Notes under the pieces: generated by a model
Databases searched by the model: none
What the model was told of the DNA's origin: nothing
What the model saw: only the letters and a program-made list of their open reading frames with translations
DNA from: an uncultured Ferrovum sp.
GTDB taxonomy: Bacteria; Pseudomonadota; Gammaproteobacteria; Burkholderiales; Ferrovaceae
DNA: 64,000 bases
Assembly (NCBI GenBank): GCA_903863375.1
Contig: CAIPBT010000008.1
Location: 1-64,000, forward strand
Reading direction: 5' to 3'
Made by a program: the position numbers and the translations under genes
Shown here: piece after piece, positions 43,769-54,445 of the stretch
Numbering within the stretch: position 1 is the stretch's first letter
Layout: each line of letters starts with the position of its first letter

Positions 43769-44352
43769 TCCCCTTGATAGACGAGATCAACGCGACGGTT
43801 CTTGGCCCACGCATTCTCGTCATGACCGGCATCCACCGGTTTTTCCTTGCCAAAACTGCTTGCCTCGATCTGTGCGTCGGCCGCCCCGGACAAGGTCAGC
43901 AGTGCCTTCACCCCCTCTGCCCGGCGCATGCCCAGGGCCAGGTTGTATTCGCGGCTGCCGCGCTCATCACAGTTTCCCTGCACCAGCAGGTGGGCCTTGG
44001 CGTGACGGGTCAGGAAGGCGGCGTGCGCGCTGACCACCGGTTTGCTGTCTTCCGGCACTGCAAATTCGTCAAAGCCGTAGTAAATGGTGCGCTTGCCGAG
44101 GTCTCCCCCCTGACCCTTGGGCGGGAACGGCCCATCCATCGACTCGGCCACCTCCAGCGGCTTGGCCGGGGCAATCGGCTGGGTTGGCGTGACGGCGGCA
44201 GAGGAGGCCGGGGCTGCGGCCGGCTTCACCACAGACGCTTCCGGCGCTGGCGTGGTGCGCACTTCCTCCACCTTGACCGGGGTGGTCGGGGTGCTGCTGC
44301 ATGCAGCAAGGAGGACGGTTGCGACAGCGGTCAATGCGAAAACGGTTTTCAT
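43765..44352 (-). CDS. pal: Peptidoglycan-associated lipoprotein Pal
   Basis: Outer-membrane lipoprotein tethering the envelope to peptidoglycan, recruited to the septum by TolB. Product of 195 residues: lipoprotein signal MKTVFALTAVATVLLAAC, an alanine/proline-rich linker to about residue 75, and an OmpA-like domain with YYGFDEF and GNCDERGSREYNLALGMRRA. ATG 44352 with GGAGA upstream is preferred over an extension to 44403, which would lack a signal. Confidence 0.96.
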   Translation of the reverse strand: MKTVFALTAVATVLLAACSSTPTTPVKVEEVRTTPAPEASVVKPAAAPASSAAVTPTQPIAPAKPLEVAESMDGPFPPKGQGGDLGKRTIYYGFDEFAVPEDSKPVVSAHAAFLTRHAKAHLLVQGNCDERGSREYNLALGMRRAEGVKALLTLSGAADAQIEASSFGKEKPVDAGHDENAWAKNRRVDLVYQGE

Positions 44353-44441
44353 GGCAGATCTCCAGGAGGGATCGGGCCGGCGCCGGGCCGGCCACGCAAG
44401 CACAGGACAATGCCCGGAATATCCGGACAGGCGGGCCCGGG

Positions 44442-45758
44442 TCAGGGATACGGGCCCCAGGCCGGTTCGTACACGTCGCCAGCCTGGGTGGTGAAGCGCT
44501 GCCGCACGCGACCGTCGGCCGACACCATGGCCAACACGCCCCTGCCACCCACCCGGGTAGCATAAAGAATGATCCGGCCGTTCGGCGAGAAGCTGGGCGA
44601 CTCATCGAGCTGCGTATCGGTCAGCGTCTGGGTCTGGCCCGAGTCCAGGTCCTGCAGCATCACCCGGAACACGGAACCGGACTGCTGCACATAAGTCATC
44701 TTGCTGCCATCCGGACTGATCCGGGGCGAGACGTTATAAGCTCCGGAGAAGGTCAGCCGCTGGGCATTGCCGCCATTCAACGGTACCCGATAAATCTGTG
44801 GGCTGCCGCCACGATCGGACGTGAACACCAGCGCGGTGCCATCCGGCGTGAAACAGGCTTCGGTATCAATCGCCCGGGTCGTCATCACCCGGCGCGGCAG
44901 GCCACTGCCATCGGCAGGCATCACATAAATCTGCGCAATGCCATCCCGGCTCAGCGTCACGGCCAGCTGCCGCCCATCCGGCGACCAGGCCGGGGCGCTG
45001 TTGTTGCCCTTGAAATTGGCCACGGTCTTGCGCTCGCCGGTGGCCAGGTTCTGCACCACCACCGATGGACGGTTCAGCTCGAAACTGACGTACGCCATCC
45101 GTTTGCCATCGGGTGACCAGCGCGGCGAAATGATCGGCTCGCGGGATGAGAGCACGGTCTGTTCGTTGTAGGCGTCGGCGTCGGCCACCTTCAACTGGTA
45201 TCGGCCACCGCCCTTGACAATGTACGCAATGCGGGTGGAAAACGCGCCCCGCTCCCCGGTCAGTTCCTGATAGACCTCATCGGCAATCTGATGAGCGGTC
45301 TGGCGCAAGGCCGCTGGCGCGACCGTGAAGGACTGGTTGATGCGGACGGCCTCGGTCACGGCATCGACCAGTTGCACGCGCAGCTGAAACCGGCCATCGG
45401 CTTGCGGCTGCACGCTGCCGGTGAGCACCTGCCGCGCGTCGCGGGCGCGGAAATCGGCCATGCGGATCTGTTTCGCTTCGCTGGGCAGCGGCACGATGCC
45501 GCTGATGTCCACGGCGCGGAACAGGCCTGAACGCACCAGGTCGGCCTGCACCACCGCCAACACCGGACTGGGCAGCAGGTTCTCCTGTGCCAGCGGCAGC
45601 AGGGCAAGCGGAATCTGGCGCACGCCTTCCGTGGTGATCGCCATGTCCAGTTCGGCCTGCGCTGGGGTGGATACCAGTCCGGCAAGCCCCACCATTCCGA
45701 CCAGCAGGGTCAGCGCCCAAACTTTCCCGATCCGCAAGTGTCGCCTGAATGTCGTCAT
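44442..45758 (-). CDS. tolB: Tol-Pal system beta-propeller protein TolB
   Basis: Periplasmic protein that binds Pal and TolA during outer-membrane constriction. The 438-residue product has a signal peptide ending AQA, an N-terminal alpha/beta domain (about 35-170) and a six-bladed propeller with repeated SPDG turns (ISPRWSPDGKRMAY, APAWSPDGRQLAV, VSPRISPDGSKMTY). ATG 45758 with GGAGAGAACAG upstream is chosen over a longer frame to 45860. Confidence 0.96.
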   Translation of the reverse strand: MTTFRRHLRIGKVWALTLLVGMVGLAGLVSTPAQAELDMAITTEGVRQIPLALLPLAQENLLPSPVLAVVQADLVRSGLFRAVDISGIVPLPSEAKQIRMADFRARDARQVLTGSVQPQADGRFQLRVQLVDAVTEAVRINQSFTVAPAALRQTAHQIADEVYQELTGERGAFSTRIAYIVKGGGRYQLKVADADAYNEQTVLSSREPIISPRWSPDGKRMAYVSFELNRPSVVVQNLATGERKTVANFKGNNSAPAWSPDGRQLAVTLSRDGIAQIYVMPADGSGLPRRVMTTRAIDTEACFTPDGTALVFTSDRGGSPQIYRVPLNGGNAQRLTFSGAYNVSPRISPDGSKMTYVQQSGSVFRVMLQDLDSGQTQTLTDTQLDESPSFSPNGRIILYATRVGGRGVLAMVSADGRVRQRFTTQAGDVYEPAWGPYP

Positions 45759-45849
45759 CTGTTCTCTCCATTTGCCGGCGTGGCCGACCCACCCAGCCTG
45801 ACCGCAGTACTGCCGGGTTCGCCAGCAGGGCCTTGGCCAGCTGGCCGCA

Positions 45850-46652
45850 TCAATGTTCATTCTGAAAGGTCAACCGGATGTCGCGCAGTTCCCGCCGCAG
45901 GCTGACATCCTCGGGCATGGGCAGCGGTTGGGCTGCCAGGATCGCACGCTGCACGGCTTCGTCGTACACCGCCACCCCGCTGCCATGCAGCACATGCAGG
46001 CTGCCATCCAGCACCGAGCCATCCGGCAGCAGCACGAAGCTCACCTGGCACGAGATTTTCGCGGGCACCGAAGGCGGTACGATGGCTTTCTCACGGATTT
46101 GCGCGGCAATCCTATCCTTGGCGCTGGCCAGGGCATTGGCCCGCTGCGTGGTCTGTGCCTGACGCGCCGCATCCGTGCGCAGGTCCTGGTCGAGTTTGCG
46201 CAGGGCCAGGTCGGCCTGCGCCTGTTTCTGTTTTTCCCGGGCCGCCTGATCCAGCCGGCGCAGCGCCTGCTCCTGCCTGGCTTCGCGATCGGCTTCCTCA
46301 CGATCGGCGACGGCTTTGGTGTCGACCGGCTTCGCCGGCTTACGCTTCTCCTCGCCGATGGCGGGCTTTGCAATCGGGGTCGGCTCCGGCGCGGGCGGTG
46401 CCGGCGGCGACAGGGGCGGTGCCGGGGCTGGCGCCTCGCCTGGCAGGGGCACTGGCGGGCTGACCGTCAGGACCGGCTCGGCCGGGATGGCCGCCGGCAG
46501 ACTGTTCCACAATTCCGCCTGAGCCTGCGGCGCGGGGGGGTTGCGCCACTGCACACCCACCAGCAGCAGCAGGGCGAATCCGGCATGCACCCCTGCCGCC
46601 AGCAGGCTGGCGGGCAGCCAGTCCGCCCGGTCCGTTGCGGTGCTGTCGCGGT

Positions 46653-46656
<4 letters not shown>
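45850..46656 (-). CDS. tolA: TolA
   Basis: Inner-membrane anchored energy transducer of the Tol-Pal machine. The 268-residue product has one N-terminal helix (LLAAGVHAGFALLLLVGVQW), a proline-rich stretch, a rather short charged helical domain (about 105-190; DREEADREARQEQALRRLDQ) and a C-terminal TonB-like domain with VSFVLLPDGSVLDG. Domain II is much shorter than in E. coli. ATG 46656 overlaps the tolR stop (ATGA). Confidence 0.92.
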
Positions 46657-47066
<410 letters not shown>

Positions 47067-47071
47067 CGCGA

Positions 47072-47770
47072 TCAACGCCCCGGGGCGGGGCTGCTCGCCA
47101 GCTGCCGCTGCAGGATGTTGGAGAATTCCTCGATGAAGGTCTCGAAACGGCTCGCCAGCCGGTCGACCTCATGGGTGTAGCGGTTGTAGGCCACCACTGC
47201 CGGAATCGCGGCGAACAGGCCCATCGCGGTGGCCACCAGGGCTTCCGCAATGCCCGGCGCGACCTGGGCCAGTGTGGCCTGACCGACGTTCGACAGGCCC
47301 CGGAACGCGTTCATGATGCCCCACACGGTGCCAAACAGACCGACATACGGACTGACCGAGCCGGTGGTGGCGAGAAAATTCAGGCTCGACTCGAGCGCAT
47401 CCATGTCGCGCTGGAAGGTTGCCCGCATGGCGCGCCGGGCGCCTTCCATCACCAGGGCAGGGTCGGCACCGGGCGCCCGGCGGGCTTTCAGGAATTCCCG
47501 AAAGCCGGCCTCAAAAATCCGCTCCAGCGCGTCACGCGATGATTCGTCTTTGCTGACCTGCTGATACAGCGTGGTGATGTCGCCGGCATTCCAGAATTCG
47601 TGTTCAAAGGCCGCGGTGGCGCGACGCGCACGCGCCAATCCGAAGCCTTTGGCAAAGATGCTGGTCCAGGAAAACCCCGAGACGGCAAGCAGCAGCGCCA
47701 GGATCAACTGCACCACCACACTGGCGTTGCTCACCAGGGCAATAAAAGACAGATCAGTGTTGGCGTTCAA
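47072..47770 (-). CDS. tolQ: TolQ
   Basis: ExbB/TolQ proton-channel subunit of 232 residues with three membrane helices. The TTGSVSPYVGLFGTVWGIM and APGIAEALVATAMGLFAAIPAV segments hold the conserved channel threonine residues. Start TTG 47770 has GGAG eight bases upstream. It follows a truncated ClC gene rather than ybgC directly. Confidence 0.95.
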   Translation of the reverse strand: MNANTDLSFIALVSNASVVVQLILALLLAVSGFSWTSIFAKGFGLARARRATAAFEHEFWNAGDITTLYQQVSKDESSRDALERIFEAGFREFLKARRAPGADPALVMEGARRAMRATFQRDMDALESSLNFLATTGSVSPYVGLFGTVWGIMNAFRGLSNVGQATLAQVAPGIAEALVATAMGLFAAIPAVVAYNRYTHEVDRLASRFETFIEEFSNILQRQLASSPAPGR

Positions 47771-47840
47771 ATCAAGGCTCCATGCCGGTTCAGGAGGTCA
47801 CGCACGTGCCGGCATGCCGTGCGCGCAGGCCGCCGGCAGG

Positions 47841-48464
47841 TTACCGGCGAAGGTCGACAGGTTGGCCGGACAGAATGTCCTCGTCGGGCCGCATTTTAAG
47901 CCGCAATTCATCGCCACGGCTTGCTGGCGTGCGCGCGGCGACGCCAGCCGCGCCGCCGGCAACCAGCAACCCCGTCCGCTCGGGCGCCAGGGTCTTGCCA
48001 AGCAGGCCGCGGGCGCTTTGCATGATGCCCGCGGCAACCTGGACGGAGGGCCCCTCCCGTCCCAAGGACAGCCCGGCAAGCAGGCCGAGCGAAGTCAGCA
48101 GCAGCTTGGCGACCGACAGGCGGAACGACACCAGCCCCGTGCGCTCGTCATCGTTCAGCTGCGCGTTCATGGCCGACATCACCTGGGGGATTCCCGAGCC
48201 TGCCGCACCCGGCGCGAAACGGCGGGTCAGGGCGAGGCCGGCCAGGGTGACGACGGGCATCCAGACCAGCGGCAGCCACCAGGCCCACGCGGACACCTGA
48301 AAGAAGCATTTCAGGGCGAGATCACCCAGCCAGTTGAGCACCACTGCGCCTAGTCCCGCAGCCGCGGCGAATGCCATCACCACCAGCCGGGCGTACCAGT
48401 GGTGAGGATCCGACGCGAGGCGCCGGAGTTGTCGCTGTGGCAGGGTGTAACGAAACGGATTCAT
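47841..48464 (-). pseudogene. Truncated ClC-family chloride channel gene
   Basis: A 207-codon frame whose first 178 residues are a good ClC N-terminal half: membrane helices, GSGIPQVMSAM (anion-binding loop), GREGPSVQVAAGI with the gating glutamate, and AGGAAGVAA. Intact ClC proteins then continue for about 230 residues; here the frame passes into a hydrophilic RTPASRGDELRLKMRPDED tail and stops. This looks like an internal deletion that left the two ends, or loss of the whole C-terminal half. A functional channel is not expected. It lies between ybgC and tolQ, same strand. Confidence 0.75.
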
Positions 48465-48496
48465 GGACCTTGACTTTCCAGACCAGAGTCTGCCGC

Positions 48497-48925
48497 TTAC
48501 GCTGGCGGCAGCCAGGGCTGCAAGGCTGCGAGTACCGGCGGCGGCACCGCGCACGGACGGAAGCGGCTGGCACTGACCGCAACGACCGTGATCTCGCCGG
48601 TGACCAACAGGTGTTCGCCGCAACGGATATGCTGCGCAAACACGATGGCGCTGCGGCGGATCTGACGGATGGCCACCTCCACCTGCAGCAGGTCGGACAG
48701 GCGGGCCGGCCGCAGGTACTCGATCTGGGCGGCGCGCACCACAAACAGGGTGTCGTGCTCGGCGGCCAGCGGACCGTGCTCCAGCTTCAGATGGGACAGC
48801 CACTCGCTGCGCGCCCGCTCCATGAAGCGCAGGTAGTTGGCGTGGTAGACCACGCCGCCGGCATCGGTGTCTTCGTAATACACCCTGACCGGCAAGGTAA
48901 AGGCAGCCGACAGCCCGACTTCCAT
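48497..48925 (-). CDS. ybgC: Tol-Pal-associated acyl-CoA thioesterase YbgC
   Basis: Hotdog thioesterase of 142 residues with the 4-hydroxybenzoyl-CoA-type active site YYEDTDAGGVVYHANYLRFMERAR. It interacts with phospholipid synthesis enzymes and is the usual first gene of the tol-pal operon. Its ATG shares a base with the ruvB stop. A ClC remnant separates it from tolQ. Confidence 0.95.
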   Translation of the reverse strand: MEVGLSAAFTLPVRVYYEDTDAGGVVYHANYLRFMERARSEWLSHLKLEHGPLAAEHDTLFVVRAAQIEYLRPARLSDLLQVEVAIRQIRRSAIVFAQHIRCGEHLLVTGEITVVAVSASRFRPCAVPPPVLAALQPWLPPA

Positions 48926-49950
48926 CAGAACAGGCGTCCGTCCAGGGGCTCCGGGCCGGTCACCCCGAAATGACGATAGGCTGCCGGCGTTGCCACCCTG
49001 CCCCGGGCGGTGCGTTGCAGGTAGCCCTGCTGGATCAGATAGGGTTCGAGCACGTCCTCGATGGTTTCGCGCTCCTCTCCGATGGCCGCGGCCAGGTTGT
49101 CGATACCGACCGGGCCGCCGCCGAACTTGTCGATCATGGTCTGCAGCAGCTTGCGGTCCATCAGGTCGAGCCCTTCCGGGTCGACATCAAGCATCGCCAG
49201 ACCGGCATCGGCAACGGCCCGGGTCACCCGACCAGAGGAACGTACGTCGGCGTAATCGCGCACCCGGCGCAGCAGCCGGTTGGCAATCCGGGGCGTACCC
49301 CGCGAACGGCGGGCCACTTCCAGCGTGCCCTCGTCGTCCATGTCCATGCGCAGCAGCCCGGCTGAACGCCGTACGATGGTGGCGAGGTCTTCCGCAGAAT
49401 AAAATTCCAGCCGGGCCACAATGCCGAAGCGGTCGCGTAGGGGATTGGTGAGCATGCCCGCCCGGGTGGTGGCGCCCACCAGCGTGAAGGGCGGCAGATC
49501 AATTTTTACCGAACGTGCCGCTGGCCCCTCACCGATCATGATGTCGAGCTGGTAATCCTCCAGGGCGGGATAGAGGATTTCTTCCACCACCGGACTCAGG
49601 CGGTGGATCTCGTCAATGAACAGTACATCGTTCGGTTCGAGATTGGTGAGCAGTGCCGCGAGATCACCGGCACGTTCCAGCACCGGCCCGGAGGTCTGGC
49701 GCAGGTTCACGCCGCACTCCCGCGCGATGATGTGGGCGAGCGTTGTCTTGCCAAGGCCCGGCGGCCCGAACAGCAGCACATGATCCAGCGCCTCGCCGCG
49801 CCGGCGCGAGGCTTCGATAAAAATCTCCAGCTGCTCGCGCGCCTTGTGCTGGCCGATATATTCTGCCAGGCGTTGCGGGCGCAGGGCGCGCTCCAGCGCC
49901 TCCTCCTGGGCGGCAGGCTGGGCGGTGAGCAGACGTTCGGCTTCGATCAT
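48925..49950 (-). CDS. ruvB: Holliday junction ATPase RuvB
   Basis: AAA+ motor that drives branch migration with RuvA. The 341-residue product has Walker [10 protein letters not shown], Walker [10 protein letters not shown], sensor 1 [10 protein letters not shown], and a C-terminal winged helix ([22 protein letters not shown]). ATG 49950 preferred over a TTG nine bases upstream. It follows ruvA by 27 bp. Confidence 0.97.
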   Translation of the reverse strand: MIEAERLLTAQPAAQEEALERALRPQRLAEYIGQHKAREQLEIFIEASRRRGEALDHVLLFGPPGLGKTTLAHIIARECGVNLRQTSGPVLERAGDLAALLTNLEPNDVLFIDEIHRLSPVVEEILYPALEDYQLDIMIGEGPAARSVKIDLPPFTLVGATTRAGMLTNPLRDRFGIVARLEFYSAEDLATIVRRSAGLLRMDMDDEGTLEVARRSRGTPRIANRLLRRVRDYADVRSSGRVTRAVADAGLAMLDVDPEGLDLMDRKLLQTMIDKFGGGPVGIDNLAAAIGEERETIEDVLEPYLIQQGYLQRTARGRVATPAAYRHFGVTGPEPLDGRLF

Positions 49951-49977
49951 GGCGGGCAACAGCTTCAGACGGAGGAC

Positions 49978-50571
49978 TCAATCCACGCGCGACAGCAGGC
50001 GCAGGCTGAGCCGGATGGCATCCTCGACCGCCGTGCCGGCGGGCAGGGCCTTGAGGGCCACGGCAACTTCCTTATCATTGTAACCGAGCGCCGCCAGGGC
50101 GTTGGCGACATCGCCATGACCATTAGCGGCACTGGCCGCCACGGCTCCGGCCACCAGCCCCAGATCGGTATCGCTGAACTTGTCGCGCAACTCGAGCAGC
50201 AGTCGCTCGGCCGTCTTCTTGCCCACCCCGGGCACCTTGGTCAGGCGGCCGGCCTCCTGGCGGGCCACCACCCCGGCCAGCTCGGTCACCGTCAGTCCGG
50301 ACAGCAGGGCGAGCGCCAGTTTCGGCCCGACACCAGCCACCCGCAGCAGCAGGCGGAAGGCATTGCGCTCGGACAGCGTGGCAAAGCCGTACAGCAGATG
50401 GGCATCCTCGCGGATCACCTGATGGGTGTGCAGCACCACCGCAGCCTGCAGCGGTGGCAGGTCGCAGAAGGTGCTCATCGGCACCTCCAGTTCGTAGCCG
50501 ATCCCGGCGACATCGACCAGCACCATGGGGGGTTGCTTGGCGAGCACCTGGCCCTGGATTCTTCCGATCAT
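49978..50571 (-). CDS. ruvA: Holliday junction-binding protein RuvA
   Basis: Tetrameric junction-binding partner of RuvB. The 197-residue product begins MIGRIQGQVL, has the OB-fold domain I, two helix-hairpin-helix motifs (GVGPKLALALLSGL and GVGKKTAERLLLELRDK) and the C-terminal RuvB-binding helices. It is co-transcribed with ruvC and ruvB. Confidence 0.97.
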   Translation of the reverse strand: MIGRIQGQVLAKQPPMVLVDVAGIGYELEVPMSTFCDLPPLQAAVVLHTHQVIREDAHLLYGFATLSERNAFRLLLRVAGVGPKLALALLSGLTVTELAGVVARQEAGRLTKVPGVGKKTAERLLLELRDKFSDTDLGLVAGAVAASAANGHGDVANALAALGYNDKEVAVALKALPAGTAVEDAIRLSLRLLSRVD

Positions 50572-50602
50572 GCTGAGCATCCTCGTGATGGACAGGGGCC
50601 GG

Positions 50603-51127
50603 TCAGCGCCCCTTGCGCAACCGCATCCCGGCGGGCAGGCGGCTGTTGGCCTGGGTGGCCCCGCTGTGGGCATGGCAGATGGCGCAGGCGAGCGCATCGG
50701 CCGGATCGGCTGCCGGCGGTTTCAGCAGGGACAGCAGCCGGCGCACCATTTCCTGCACCTGCACCTTGTCGGCATGACCATGACCGACCACCGCCTGCTT
50801 GATCTGCAGGGCCGTGTACTCGGTCACCGGCAGCTGGCGGTGCACTGCCGCGGCAATGGCAACCCCGCGGGCCTGTCCCAGCAGCAGGGTGGATTGCGGA
50901 TTGACGTTGACGAACACCTGCTCGATGGCGACCTCGGTAGGCAACTGCTCATCCAGGACCTGCCCCAGGCTGCGGAACAATACGCCCAGGCGGTCCGGCA
51001 GGCTGCCCTCACCGCTGCGGATGGCACCGCTTGCAATGTAGGTCAGGTGGTTGCCCTGGCGCTCGATCACCCCATAGCCGGTCACGCGCAGCCCCGGATC
51101 GATGCCCAGAATGCGCGTGGTGGTCAC
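50603..51127 (-). CDS. ruvC: Crossover junction endodeoxyribonuclease RuvC
   Basis: Resolves Holliday junctions by paired nicks. The 174-residue product has [16 protein letters not shown] with the first catalytic aspartate, [10 protein letters not shown] and the C-terminal acidic pair in [17 protein letters not shown] 51127 is chosen as it gives the normal N-terminus and avoids overlapping yebC. Confidence 0.96.
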   Translation of the reverse strand: MTTTRILGIDPGLRVTGYGVIERQGNHLTYIASGAIRSGEGSLPDRLGVLFRSLGQVLDEQLPTEVAIEQVFVNVNPQSTLLLGQARGVAIAAAVHRQLPVTEYTALQIKQAVVGHGHADKVQVQEMVRRLLSLLKPPAADPADALACAICHAHSGATQANSRLPAGMRLRKGR

Positions 51128-51167
51128 GGTGTTCAGCCGACGATCACCGCCGTGGTGGTCACCACGT

Positions 51168-51893
51168 TCAGTCGGCAATTACCGCATTCGTGTAGACCTC
51201 CTGGACATCATCGAGCGCCTCCAGCGCATCGAGCAATTTCTGCATGCGCAGGGCATCCTCGCCCGTGAATTCGGTGTCGGTGGATGGCTTCATGGTCACC
51301 TCGCCGAATTCCGGCTTGAAGCCGACCTTCTCCAGCTGGGCGCGGATGGCCGAAAACTCGTAGGGCGGGGTGATCACCTCGATGCTGCCGTCGTCGCTCA
51401 CCACCACATCGTCGGCGCCGGCTTCCAGGGCCACTTCGAGCAGGGCGTCTTCGTTGGTGCCGGGTGAGAACACCATCTGTCCGCAGTGCTTGAACAGGAA
51501 GGCGACCGAGCCGTCCGTGCCCATGTTGCCACCATATTTCGAGAAGGCATGCCGGACATCCGCCACGGTGCGGGTGCGGTTGTCGGTCAGGCAGTCGACC
51601 ATCACGGCCGCCCCGCCGATACCGTAGCCCTCGTAGCGCACCTCTTCATAGTTCACACCCTCAAGGTCTCCGCTGCCGCGCTTGATGGCGCGCTCGATGG
51701 TGTCCTTCGGCATGTTGGAATCGTAGGCCTTGTCGACCGCCAGTCGCAGCCGCGGGTTGCTGGTGACATCGCCGCCGCCCATCCGCGCCGACACGGTGAT
51801 CTCCTTGATCAGACGGGTGAAAATCTTTCCCCGCTTGGCGTCGGTCGCCGCCTTCTTATGCTTGATGTTCGCCCATTTGCTGTGGCCGGCCAT
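51168..51893 (-). CDS. yebC: YebC/PmpR-family protein
   Basis: A 241-residue cytosolic protein beginning [23 protein letters not shown], the family signature. YebC proteins have been described as DNA-binding regulators and as factors that relieve ribosome stalling. The gene heads the yebC-ruvCAB-ybgC-tol run and is divergent from slmA with 113 bp between them. Confidence 0.96.
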   Translation of the reverse strand: MAGHSKWANIKHKKAATDAKRGKIFTRLIKEITVSARMGGGDVTSNPRLRLAVDKAYDSNMPKDTIERAIKRGSGDLEGVNYEEVRYEGYGIGGAAVMVDCLTDNRTRTVADVRHAFSKYGGNMGTDGSVAFLFKHCGQMVFSPGTNEDALLEVALEAGADDVVVSDDGSIEVITPPYEFSAIRAQLEKVGFKPEFGEVTMKPSTDTEFTGEDALRMQKLLDALEALDDVQEVYTNAVIAD

Positions 51894-52006
51894 GAAACCC
51901 TCTGTTCTACCGTGGCAAGACCCGCAATGTTACCATCGGGCCAGCACGCGACCAAAAAGACGCAGCCAGCCAATGGCGAGGCGCGGATCCAGGCGGAGAG
52001 CAAAGG

Positions 52007-52612
52007 ATGGGTGGACGGCAAGGCGAACGGCGAGAGCAGATCCTGCAGACGCTGGCAGAGATGCTGGAAGCGCCGGAAGGCGAAAAGATCACCACAGCAG
52101 CGCTCGCCGCCCGCCTCGCGGTTTCGGAGGCAGCCCTCTACCGACACTTCGCCAGCAAGGCCCAGATGTTTGAGGGCCTGATCGGCTTTGTCGAAGAAAC
52201 CCTGTTCACGCGCATCAACGTGATCGTGCAGCAGGACCAAAGCGGCCTGCACCAGGCCGCCGCGATCGTGCAGCTGCTGTTGGGGTTCGCGCAGCGCAAC
52301 CGCGGTATGACGCGCGTGCTGGCCGGACACGCCCTGGTGCACGAGCATGAGCGCCTGCGTACCCGGGTGAACCAGATTCATGACCGCCTGGAAGCCACCC
52401 TGCGCCAGTGCGTGCGGCTCGCCATCACCGCGGGTGAACTGCCGACCGAACTCGACAGCAATGCGGCTGCCGCGCTTCTGCTGGCGTGGGTGGAGGGGCG
52501 CTGGCAGCAGTTTTCCCGCAGCCAGTTCCGGCGCGAACCCACCGCCAACTGGGACATGCAGTGGCAGGTGCTGCTGACCGGGCTGCGCCTCGCCACCACC
52601 GTAACGGCCTGA
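52007..52612 (+). CDS. slmA: Nucleoid occlusion factor SlmA
   Basis: TetR-fold DNA-binding inhibitor of FtsZ assembly over the nucleoid. The 201-residue product has an N-terminal HTH (ITTAALAARLAVSEAALYRHF), FASKAQMFEGLIGFVEETLF and a C-terminal helical dimer domain with NRGMTRVLAGHALVHEHERLR, characteristic of SlmA. ATG 52007. Downstream is a 22-base hairpin without a T tract (52666-52687). Confidence 0.93.
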   Translation: MGGRQGERREQILQTLAEMLEAPEGEKITTAALAARLAVSEAALYRHFASKAQMFEGLIGFVEETLFTRINVIVQQDQSGLHQAAAIVQLLLGFAQRNRGMTRVLAGHALVHEHERLRTRVNQIHDRLEATLRQCVRLAITAGELPTELDSNAAAALLLAWVEGRWQQFSRSQFRREPTANWDMQWQVLLTGLRLATTVTA

Positions 52613-52960
52613 GCACTGCGCTCCTGATCAGCAGCAGGGACCAGATGCGCCGCCTGCCGACAGAAGGCTGGTTGTAGGCAACCAGCCCTGCAGCAAAACA
52701 ACCAACCCGGGCGCGAACGCCTGCAGCATTTGCTGCACCGCCCCATGCCTGCGGCACCGACGTGCGCGGCCAGGGCCGGGCATCGGCCTGCCGGGCATCC
52801 AGCGTCAGCAAAAAACCGGCAACAAAACAGCGCCCTGGAAAAAAAACGGGCAGTGCCGAAGCACCACCCGTTGGAAATGACAACACATTAGGAGGAGGGC
52901 TGAATCCATGCTGCGGACCCTCGTTGACTTACATAGCAAAAAGCAGGCCAATTTCCCAGG
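52613..52960. other. 348-bp region between slmA and the two-component regulator
   Basis: Convergent spacer. It holds a 9-bp stem hairpin (ggctggttg/caaccagcc, 52666-52687), A-rich tracts, the terminator of the minus-strand regulator operon, and a strong AGGAGGAGGG motif ahead of a possible short reading frame. No established gene. Confidence 0.6.
52839..52872 (-). terminator. Intrinsic terminator of the two-component operon
   Basis: On the minus strand an interrupted stem AACGGG..GTGC / GCAC..CCCGTT closed by a TTCG tetraloop is followed by eight T. It lies about 90 bp after the response regulator stop. Confidence 0.85.
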
Positions 52961-53033
52961 TCATTCGTATTCGCCACGATCGTCCGGATCAGCGGCCCCT
53001 TCCCCGCCGAGTCGATATTTGTTCATGCGATAG
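52908..53033 (+). CDS. Possible 41-residue small protein
   Basis: ATG 52908 is preceded by AGGAGGAGGG at 8-base spacing, an exceptionally strong ribosome-binding sequence for this window. The frame ([20 protein letters not shown]...) runs into the antisense of the response regulator gene, which shares its last 73 bases. There is no family match I can name, and the second half may be only antisense sequence. Treat as a candidate. Confidence 0.25.
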   Translation: MLRTLVDLHSKKQANFPGHSYSPRSSGSAAPSPPSRYLFMR

Positions 53034-54445
53034 CGCAGGGTCATGCGGGTGACATCCAGGCGCCGGGCGGCTTCCGAGATGTTGCCATCCGTCACTGTCA
53101 GCGCGTGCTCGATCAGCAGGCGTTCAGCCTCGGCCAGACTGAGCTCCAGCCAATTACCGCCCGGCGCGGGCAGCTCGACGGGCAACAGGGGTACGGCCTG
53201 CGGCAGCGACAGGGCAGCCGGCGTGATGGCGCCCTGCTGCGAGAGCAGCACCGCCCGTTCGACCAGGTTGCGCAGTTCGCGGACATTGCCAGGCCAGGGG
53301 TAACGACGCATTGCGCCAAGTGAATCCGCCGAAAAACCCGGGTCATGCAGGCCATAGCGTCGGGCGGTGGCGTTGGCGTAATGCCGTGCGAGCAGCACGA
53401 TATCCTCGCCGCGTTCGCGCAGGGGGGGCAACACCACCGACAGCACATTGAGGCGATAATACAGGTCGGAGCGGAAGGTCCCCTCCCCGCTCATCCGCAA
53501 CAGGTCGCGATTGCTGGCGGACAGAAACCGCGCTGCCACTGGCCGTTCACGCACCGAACCGACCCGGCGCACCCGCCGCCGCTCGATCACCGCCAGCAGC
53601 TTGGCCTGCAGGTCGAGCGGCAGTTCGCCAATCTCGTCCAGAAACAGGGTGCCATCCTCGGCCGCCTCGATCAGGCCGGCCCGCGCCCCGGCCGCCCCGG
53701 TGTAGGCCCCCTTTTCGTGACCAAAGAGTTCCGCCTCGATCAGGTCGCGCGGCAGGGCGGCGCAATCGACGTGCACAAACGGTGCCTTGCGGTTGGCACT
53801 GGCCTGGTGCAGCAGGCGTGCCACCACATCCTTGCCACTGCCGGTTTCGCCCTGAATCAGCACCGATGGCGGAATCACGCCCGGTCCGGCGAGTTGGGCA
53901 ATCTGGCCGATGCGCGATTTCAGGTCCAGGATCGCGGGACTCTCGCCCACCAGCAGGGCCCCTTCCAGCGCCCGGCTGTCACGCTCGCGCGAAAAATCCA
54001 GTCGGTCACGCAGGCCGGCGCTGCGCAGCACCCCCTCGACGGCCAGCATCAGTTCATCGAGGTCGATCGGCTTTTTCAGGTAATCGGCCGCCCCCTGCTT
54101 CATGGCATGGACGGCATCCTCAACCTCGCCGAAGGCCGTGAGCACCAGCACCGGCACCGGAGCGCCTTCCGGATTGCGCGACAGCGCCCCCAGGGCAGTC
54201 AGTCCATCCCCATCCGGCAGGCGCAGGTCGAGCAGGATCAGGTCGGGCTGCAGCCGGGCCGCCATGGCGAGGCCATCCTGCAGCAGACCGGCATGGCTGA
54301 CCGCGAAGCCGGCACGTTCGAGCCGCCGGCTGACCGCCCGGGCAAACAGCGCCTCATCTTCGATCAGCAGCACCTGGCGGGAAGGCAACAGGGTGGCCTG
54401 ACCGGCCTCCGATGCCATCTGCCCGGTAGGTTCTCTCGCAATCAT
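52961..54445 (-). CDS. Sigma-54-dependent (NtrC-family) response regulator
   Basis: A 494-residue activator: receiver (about 25-140, D73 in [13 protein letters not shown]), AAA+ domain with Walker A GETGSGKD (199-206), the sigma-54 contact loop GAYTGA (246-251) and [12 protein letters not shown], and a C-terminal Fis-type HTH ([21 protein letters not shown]). It should activate sigma-54 promoters upon phosphorylation. ATG 54445 overlaps the kinase stop (ATGA). Targets are unknown; a strong sigma-54 promoter in this window belongs to pilA, but the sensor does not look like PilS. Confidence 0.93.
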   Translation of the reverse strand: MIAREPTGQMASEAGQATLLPSRQVLLIEDEALFARAVSRRLERAGFAVSHAGLLQDGLAMAARLQPDLILLDLRLPDGDGLTALGALSRNPEGAPVPVLVLTAFGEVEDAVHAMKQGAADYLKKPIDLDELMLAVEGVLRSAGLRDRLDFSRERDSRALEGALLVGESPAILDLKSRIGQIAQLAGPGVIPPSVLIQGETGSGKDVVARLLHQASANRKAPFVHVDCAALPRDLIEAELFGHEKGAYTGAAGARAGLIEAAEDGTLFLDEIGELPLDLQAKLLAVIERRRVRRVGSVRERPVAARFLSASNRDLLRMSGEGTFRSDLYYRLNVLSVVLPPLRERGEDIVLLARHYANATARRYGLHDPGFSADSLGAMRRYPWPGNVRELRNLVERAVLLSQQGAITPAALSLPQAVPLLPVELPAPGGNWLELSLAEAERLLIEHALTVTDGNISEAARRLDVTRMTLRYRMNKYRLGGEGAADPDDRGEYE

